Source of the DNA: Pseudalkalibacillus sp052246725
GTDB taxonomy: Bacteria > Bacillota > Bacilli > Bacillales > Fictibacillaceae
Reading direction: 5' to 3' (one strand)
DNA length: 64,000 bases
Assembly: GCA_052246725.1 (NCBI GenBank)
Contig: JBQQCL010000004.1
Both the position numbers and the translations under genes were made by a program. Positions 58,755 to 64,000 of the stretch are shown one piece after another (the stretch's first letter is position 1; every line of letters begins with the position of its first letter). The notes below the pieces were generated by a model that saw nothing but the letters and a program-made list of their open reading frames with translations, was not told the DNA's origin and did not search any database.

Positions 58755-59621
58755 TTACATAAACTCGGAAATCAATTCCTCGAATTGTTTATCATCAATG
58801 CTCAAGTCTGCTTTTGATAATGCAGTCTCACTGTAACCATGTGCGAGCTCTTGATAGGATTTCTTATTCTTATCCTGGTAGATTAAACCTTTGACAAGAC
58901 CATTGTTCTCCATCAGCGTTTGCATCGCAATCATCCGGTTTGAAGAATCATAATTCTCGACATCAGCCAAGCTGACGAGATTTTCTTTGAACCAATCGTA
59001 CGTATTCACTTTATTGTAAGTAACACAAGGACTGAATACGTTAATAAGCGAGAATCCTTTATGCTGCATTCCTTGTTCGATCAATGAAGTCAATTCCTTC
59101 AAGTCACTTGAGAAGCTCTGAGCAACAAAGGTTGCTCCGGCAGTCAAAGCAGTTTCCATGATTGAAATGGAAGACTCAACAGATCCTTCAGGTGTACTCT
59201 TCGTCTTGAATCCAAAATCAGAGCGAGGAGACGTTTGCCCCTTCGTCAATCCATAGATCTGGTTATCCATGACGATGTATGTCACATCGATATTACGGCG
59301 GATGGCATGGATTGTATGACCCATACCAATTGCAAAGCCATCCCCGTCACCACCAGATGCGATGACAGTCAAATCGCGATTCGCCATTTTCACGCCTTGC
59401 GCGATCGGTAATGAACGGCCATGAATCCCATGGAATCCATAAGAATTGATGTAACCCGAAATACGTCCGGAACATCCAATACCAGAAACGACTGCAAGAT
59501 CATCCGGCTCTAAGCCGATATTAGCTGCCGCACGCTGGATTGCAGCTTGTACTGAGAAATCTCCACAACCTGGACACCAGTTTGGTTTTACTTGGTTACG
59601 AAAATCTTTGAATGTTGCCAT
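58755..59621 (-). CDS. korB: 2-oxoacid:ferredoxin oxidoreductase, beta subunit
   Basis: 288 residues with the TPP-binding pattern GGDGDGFAIGMGHT and a conserved CPGCGDF near the N-terminus. With KorA it converts a 2-oxoacid, probably 2-oxoglutarate, and CoA to acyl-CoA, CO2 and reduced ferredoxin. It follows korA with a one-base junction. ATG after AAGGAGCTGG. Confidence 0.93.
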   Translation of the reverse strand: MATFKDFRNQVKPNWCPGCGDFSVQAAIQRAAANIGLEPDDLAVVSGIGCSGRISGYINSYGFHGIHGRSLPIAQGVKMANRDLTVIASGGDGDGFAIGMGHTIHAIRRNIDVTYIVMDNQIYGLTKGQTSPRSDFGFKTKSTPEGSVESSISIMETALTAGATFVAQSFSSDLKELTSLIEQGMQHKGFSLINVFSPCVTYNKVNTYDWFKENLVSLADVENYDSSNRMIAMQTLMENNGLVKGLIYQDKNKKSYQELAHGYSETALSKADLSIDDKQFEELISEFM

Positions 59622-61358
59622 CTATACCAGCTCCTTGCATTTCGTGTAAATTTCTGAAGGTAGGAATGGGTTCCCGTTGTATTTCAATACGTTGTTGATC
59701 TTATCCAGGTTCCCAAGATTCATCTTCATGATATTTGCAAGTTGACCGGTCGAGTTATTTTCAACAACGATAACTTTCTTTGCAGAGTCGACCATTTCCT
59801 GCATTTCTTTTGTCGGGAACGGGTGAATCAGGCGTACATGCGCATGGTTGACTTTGATTCCATCTTCCTCCAAGCGAGGCATCATCTCTTCAATTGCTCC
59901 GCGCGTAGAGTTGAAACCGACCACGAGGACATCCGCTTCCTCATGTTTCGCATTTTTGTGAATCGGGTTCTGGAACTTCAGATTCTCAAGTTTTCGATTT
60001 CGCTTATCCATTTGAGCCTGACGGTTTTCTGCTACTTCAGATGGTTTACCTGTTTGATCATGTTCCACACCAGTTACGTGATGGATTCCATTCTTCATAC
60101 CAGGGGTTACACGAGGTGATACACCATCTTCAGTGACTTCGTAACGTTTGAAGTACTCTTTCGCTTCAAGCTCTGGTAATTCCTCAGTCTGAAGCTTGCC
60201 ACGGCGAATTTCTGTCTTACTGTAGTCTAGCGGTTGAACCGTTTGCTTACCAAGTGAAAGCTGCAAATCGGATAACACGATTACAGGACATTGATATTCT
60301 TCTGCGATGTTTAATGCTTCTACAGCATCATAGAACGCTTCTCCAGCAGTACTCGGTGCTATTACGACCTTTGGAATCTCGCCATGAGTACCGTAGATCA
60401 TCGCCATCAAATCAGATTGTTCCTGCTTTGTCGGCAGACCTGTTGAAGGACCGCCACGTTGTGTATCTACGATTACAAGTGGAGTTTCTGTGATACCAGA
60501 AAGACCGATTGATTCCATCATAAGCGAAAGTCCAGGTCCTGCTGAGGCAGTGATTGTACGCACTCCTGCATAGTTAGCTCCGATCGCCATCGTCGCTGCT
60601 GCGATTTCATCTTCCGTTTGGATGACGGTTCCACCATACTTAGGAAGATGTTTAATCATATATTCCATGATTTCTGATGCTGGTGTAATCGGGTATGCAG
60701 ACATGAATCGTACGCCACCAACCAAGAAGCCTAAGGAAATCGCATCATTCCCGATCATGAACATACGCTTCTTACCGTCAGCTTTTTCAAGCTGAAGCCG
60801 TTCAATAGAGCCACCTGCTTGCTCATTGAAATACTCTGCTCCCTGACGCAGCGCTTCCATGTTCTTCTCGACTACTTTTTCACCTTTACGTCCGTAAACC
60901 TCTTGGACGATTTCACGGTATTCTTCTGTAGATTGTCCAAGAATCGCACTTGTTGCACCAATGGCAACCATGTTTTTCATCAAAGAAGTGCCTAATTCAT
61001 TTGCAATCTCAGTAAATGGAACCGCATACAACTTCGCTTTGCAATCTTCAGGTGCAGTCGGGTTGAATTTTGCGTCTGCAATGATCAATCCTTCTGCGTG
61101 CAACTCATGATAGTTTACATCGATCGTTTCCTGATCGAATGCCACCAAGATATCCAAATCATCCGATACCGCACCGATCTCTTTTGTGGAAACACGAATC
61201 TTGTTGTTCGTGTGACCTCCTTTGATACGTGACGAAAAGTGACGGTATGTATACAGATAATAACCTAATCGGTTTTGTGCAAGTGAAAAGACCTCACCAG
61301 TACTATCGATTCCTTCACCTTGCTGTCCGCCAACTTTCCATGAAAGTTGATCTACCAT
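59622..61358 (-). CDS. korA: 2-oxoacid:ferredoxin oxidoreductase, gamma-alpha fused subunit
   Basis: About 578 residues: an N-terminal gamma domain (VGGQQGEGIDSTGEVFSLAQ to about 190) fused to the alpha/pyrimidine-binding domain (FLVGGVRFMSAYPITPASEI, then DTQRGGPSTGLPTK) and a C-terminal domain II (VVENNSTGQLANIMKMN). This two-subunit plan is the usual one in aerobic Bacillus. The ATG at 61358 follows GGTGGAG; a longer upstream frame lacks family sequence. The exact oxoacid is inferred. Confidence 0.93.
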   Translation of the reverse strand: MVDQLSWKVGGQQGEGIDSTGEVFSLAQNRLGYYLYTYRHFSSRIKGGHTNNKIRVSTKEIGAVSDDLDILVAFDQETIDVNYHELHAEGLIIADAKFNPTAPEDCKAKLYAVPFTEIANELGTSLMKNMVAIGATSAILGQSTEEYREIVQEVYGRKGEKVVEKNMEALRQGAEYFNEQAGGSIERLQLEKADGKKRMFMIGNDAISLGFLVGGVRFMSAYPITPASEIMEYMIKHLPKYGGTVIQTEDEIAAATMAIGANYAGVRTITASAGPGLSLMMESIGLSGITETPLVIVDTQRGGPSTGLPTKQEQSDLMAMIYGTHGEIPKVVIAPSTAGEAFYDAVEALNIAEEYQCPVIVLSDLQLSLGKQTVQPLDYSKTEIRRGKLQTEELPELEAKEYFKRYEVTEDGVSPRVTPGMKNGIHHVTGVEHDQTGKPSEVAENRQAQMDKRNRKLENLKFQNPIHKNAKHEEADVLVVGFNSTRGAIEEMMPRLEEDGIKVNHAHVRLIHPFPTKEMQEMVDSAKKVIVVENNSTGQLANIMKMNLGNLDKINNVLKYNGNPFLPSEIYTKCKELV

Positions 61359-61559
61359 TTGAAACTCCACCCCTTTTATTGTTCCAATCAATATTTCAAT
61401 CGTATAGATGTATTTTTTCAACCAAATCATCCGAGTAAAAAACCTCTAAAATTTGGGAAGAAAAATGATTAATAACGTCTACAATAATAGACCTAACACT
61501 ATAAAAATGCAAGTATTCCACCGAAAAATTCTTCCATTCATTGGACAATTGGAAATTTA

Positions 61560-62483
61560 CTAAAAATTGATCCGGTTATTGAAATTATCAAAGCAGAAAC
61601 CTCTGACATGTGCTTCAGAGAAATGTTTCTGCAATTCGTTGATCAGCATCTCATAACCGAAATAGGTATCCAAGCCAATTACTGTTTCGGAGATTCCGTC
61701 GAAGTCGGACCCAAAACCGATGTTATGCACACCGCCTAATGAAGCGACATAATCGATATGCTTGAGGATTTCAGCGATCCGAACCGGTGAACGGGTTTTC
61801 AGGAAATACGGGACGAACGTTATCCCCATCACCGCATCTTTTTCGATCAAAGCGTTGATTTGTCGATCATTAAGATTCCTCGGATGGTTACATAGCTTCT
61901 TCACGTTCGAATGTGAAGCAATGACGTAATCTGTCAACTCCATCACATCCCAAAACCCAGCTTCGGCCAGATGAGAGACATCTGTCCATACTTTTTCTTC
62001 ATCAAGGAGAGAAACAGCTTTTTTCCCCAGGTTTGACAGACCCGATTGCCTTATTTCACGAACGCCATCTGCAAGATCATTGGCGAAGTTCCACGTAAGT
62101 CCTACTGAACGAACACCAAGATGAAGCAACGTCCGTAACCTCGAGAGATCATTCGCAATCGGTCCACAGCCCTCCAGTGTGAGCATCACCCCGATATCAC
62201 CTTCACCAAGTAAAGATATGTCTTCTTTCGTTTGGATAAGCTTCAAATCCGGATATGGCTTTACGATCTTTTCGTAAAAGATGTCAATCATTTCAATAGC
62301 AGCCTGAAATCTCGCATCCCCGACAACGTCCTCTGGGACGAAAACGGCGAAACATTGTACCTTCGCTCCCGCTTCTTTTAAACCAGGATAAGAGACTTGG
62401 AGATGGTCAGAATCAGAAAATGTCAACTGAGGATCTCGCCATAGCTTCAATAACGCATCACAATGGGCGTCGAATATTTTCAT
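61560..62483 (-). CDS. Membrane dipeptidase family protein (peptidase M19)
   Basis: 307 residues of the renal dipeptidase family. Metal ligands are in DAHCDALLKL (7-13), the bridging Glu in LTLEGCGPI (near 105), ASHSNVKKLCNHPRN and GFGSDFDGI. It is shorter than typical secreted dipeptidases and has no signal peptide, so it acts in the cytoplasm on dipeptides, D-amino acid-containing ones included. Single gene between korA and spoVS; ATG after AGGAGGTACATA. Confidence 0.92.
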   Translation of the reverse strand: MKIFDAHCDALLKLWRDPQLTFSDSDHLQVSYPGLKEAGAKVQCFAVFVPEDVVGDARFQAAIEMIDIFYEKIVKPYPDLKLIQTKEDISLLGEGDIGVMLTLEGCGPIANDLSRLRTLLHLGVRSVGLTWNFANDLADGVREIRQSGLSNLGKKAVSLLDEEKVWTDVSHLAEAGFWDVMELTDYVIASHSNVKKLCNHPRNLNDRQINALIEKDAVMGITFVPYFLKTRSPVRIAEILKHIDYVASLGGVHNIGFGSDFDGISETVIGLDTYFGYEMLINELQKHFSEAHVRGFCFDNFNNRINF

Positions 62484-62807
62484 TATGTACCTCCTTAGTA
62501 AATGATGAACTTATCCATTGAAACTAGAAAAAACTTGGTCCCATCTGACGAGCAGGTGCCAAGCGAGTTCCATTATTCCATTTTGGACAAGAATCGTACT
62601 ATACATACAATGATATATGCAATCCTGCTAGATTGAAAACCTTTCTTTCCGCTAACATCATGTTTCTCTAATATTCACTCCCCATCCGCTCCCCACTCAT
62701 ACTAGAAAATGTATTTATCATTAAGGATTCCCGCAGGAGTGTCTCAAGTTCCGCCCAATCAAATACTCTAAAAGAATCAACAATACGCATTGCAAAGCAA
62801 CATATGC
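62484..62807. other. Gap between the dipeptidase gene and the spoVS terminator
   Basis: No gene. It holds a fragment of the repeat-core motif (CCCGCAGGAGTGTC, about 62729) and CTTGGTCCCATCTGACG. A 61-codon minus-strand frame has no ribosome-binding site. Confidence 0.4.
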
Positions 62808-62842
62808 AAAAAGCCTGTTTGTCCATTAGAACAAACAGGCCA
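62808..62842 (-). terminator. Terminator of spoVS
   Basis: Perfect stem GCCTGTTTGT (62813-62822) / ACAAACAGGC (62831-62840), 8-base loop, then TTTTTG on the minus strand. Confidence 0.9.
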
Positions 62843-62849
62843 CACATCA

Positions 62850-63110
62850 TCATCTTGGTTCAACGATCAACTTGATTGCGGTTCTTTCTTCCCCTTCAAT
62901 CAAGATATCTGTAAATGCAGGGATACAAATGAGGTCAACTCCACTGGGTGCTACAAATCCTCGAGCGATAGCTACTGCTTTCACAGCTTGATTCAAGGCG
63001 CCAGCACCGATTGCCTGTATTTCGGCTGCCCCTCTTTCACGGAGGACTCCGGCTAATGCGCCAGCTACAGAATTTGGATTGGACTTTGCTGAAACTTTTA
63101 ATATTTCCAT
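62850..63110 (-). CDS. spoVS: Stage V sporulation protein S
   Basis: 86 residues, the exact family length. It begins MEILKVSAKSNPNSVAGALA and continues GVLRERGAAEIQAIGAGALN, an Alba-like nucleic-acid binding fold. It affects septation and coat assembly in sporulation. ATG after AGGAGGTACAAATC. It lies between ymdB and the dipeptidase, as in relatives. Confidence 0.97.
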   Translation of the reverse strand: MEILKVSAKSNPNSVAGALAGVLRERGAAEIQAIGAGALNQAVKAVAIARGFVAPSGVDLICIPAFTDILIEGEERTAIKLIVEPR

Positions 63111-63201
63111 GATTTGTACCTCCTTATTGATATCCTACCACTTCTACTATATTCACGATGTGAGCTTGTATTCCTTTAAAAGTTCAAAAGCTCTTCCAAG
63201 A

Positions 63202-63996
63202 CTATTCTGTGAAAGGATGATCATCGTTGATTTGGATCCTTTTAATCGATTTGGCTCTCCCAGTGTCCCGTTCAAGATCGATTAAGACTCCACTTAACTG
63301 TTCCCGCCCGTTTTCGACTTCAAACCTAACTGGTAAATTTGTTAAGAATTTTTTAAGAACAGCTTCTTTACTCATTCCGAGGATTCCATCATAAGGTCCA
63401 GTCATTCCGACATCTGAAATGTAAGCTGTACCTCCTGGCAGGACACGGTTATCGGAGGTCTGCACGTGTGTATGTGTCCCTACAACTGCCGATACTTGAC
63501 CGTCCAAGTACCAGGCAAGTGCTTGTTTTTCACTTGTGGCTTCAGCATGGAAGTCGACAAATATGAAAGGAGTACGTGTTTTGACCTCATTGATTATTTC
63601 ATCTGCTTTACGGAAGGGACAATCAAGGGGAGGCATGAACGTACGACCTTGAAGATTGACGACAGCTACTTCGATGTCGTTGATTTTCACGAAGGTATAT
63701 CCTTGTCCAGGTGTCCCTTCTGGAAAGTTAGCTGGACGAACCATTTGCGGAACATCATCAATAAAGTTGAAGATCTCTTTATTGTCCCAGGTGTGGTTCC
63801 CCATTGTGATTGCTTGAGCACCCCATTGCTTCAAGTTTTTTGTGATCTTTTCTGTTATTCCACGACCATGAGCGGCGTTTTCTCCGTTAATGATGGTTAA
63901 TGTAGGTTGATACTTGGTTTTCAATTTTGGAAGGTATGTTTCAACCATTGTTCGGCCAGGTGAACCGACAATGTCACCAATAAATAATATTCTCAT
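63202..63996 (-). CDS. ymdB: Metallophosphodiesterase YmdB
   Basis: 264 residues. Metal-binding motifs are FIGDIVGSPGR, NGENAAHGRG, GNHTWDN and the C-terminal VGTHTHVQTSDNR. YmdB is a 2',3'/3',5'-cyclic nucleotide phosphodiesterase that controls biofilm and motility decisions in B. subtilis. The start is four bases from the window edge; its ribosome-binding site is therefore not visible. rny is expected just upstream, outside the window. Confidence 0.96.
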   Translation of the reverse strand: MRILFIGDIVGSPGRTMVETYLPKLKTKYQPTLTIINGENAAHGRGITEKITKNLKQWGAQAITMGNHTWDNKEIFNFIDDVPQMVRPANFPEGTPGQGYTFVKINDIEVAVVNLQGRTFMPPLDCPFRKADEIINEVKTRTPFIFVDFHAEATSEKQALAWYLDGQVSAVVGTHTHVQTSDNRVLPGGTAYISDVGMTGPYDGILGMSKEAVLKKFLTNLPVRFEVENGREQLSGVLIDLERDTGRAKSIKRIQINDDHPFTE

Positions 63997-64000
63997 TGAT

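Noticed and set aside
1..64000. CRISPR array, tRNA or rRNA genes
   Set aside because: No regularly spaced repeat array, no cloverleaf with a CCA-like end and no rRNA-like sequence was noticed on either strand.

Overview
The window comes from an endospore-forming, low-GC Bacillaceae chromosome. It carries spoVK, spoVS, cotE, a ger-type germinant receptor operon and a YhcN/YlaJ sporulation lipoprotein. The gene order ymdB-spoVS-(korA-korB)-tdh-kbl-miaB-ricA-...-cotE-mutS-mutL-miaA-hfq-...-spoVK-hflX-ynbB-glnR-glnA is the standard Bacillus backbone, read here on the minus strand. An ectoine hydroxylase gene suggests a salt-tolerant member of the family. Genus and species cannot be fixed from the sequence alone.

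Layout. (1) 1-5.2 kb is accessory DNA: a Nudix hydrolase gene between two 24-bp direct repeats, a frameshifted IS110-family remnant with its non-coding leader, an orphan KAP P-loop NTPase, a secreted three-module protein of unknown function, a 25-residue membrane micro-ORF and a CXXC-20-CXXC zinc protein. (2) About 5.3-26.4 kb is an ICEBs1/Tn916-type integrative conjugative element. Its minus-strand operon runs from a DNA-binding switch gene through a DnaD/DnaC replication pair, a Replic_Relax candidate relaxase and a VirD4-like coupling protein to TcpC/ConB, ConC, TcpE/ConD, VirB4/ConE, a lipoprotein, VirB6/ConG, a two-domain cell-wall hydrolase and a YddI/VirB8-like protein. The divergent plus-strand module is repressor, ImmA-like protease and tyrosine integrase. 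A two-gene Gabija-type defence operon (gajA, gajB) lies between the integrase and the right end. A perfect nested palindrome next to the candidate relaxase is the best oriT candidate. (3) 26.8-64 kb is the core chromosome: nitrogen control (glnRA), hflX, spoVK, a trehalose operon (treP-treA-treR) with readable operators, RNA and mismatch-repair genes, spore coat and germination genes, threonine catabolism (tdh-kbl), 2-oxoacid:ferredoxin oxidoreductase (korAB), a dipeptidase, spoVS and ymdB.

The core half is sprinkled with short non-coding repeats: at least seven copies of a roughly 90-bp hairpin repeat, two oppositely oriented copies of a 386-405-bp MITE-like composite, and one 94-bp MITE-like palindrome. 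Several sit in functional places (the treP leader, the treR terminator, the stop codon of a recombinase gene). treP carries an in-frame TAA that removes its last 35 codons.

The best candidates for a new system are the conjugative element, with its non-canonical relaxase and palindrome, its zinc-ribbon repressor-protease and its Gabija cargo; its duplicated end structures with a covarying hairpin; and the repeat families. No tRNA, rRNA or CRISPR array was seen.
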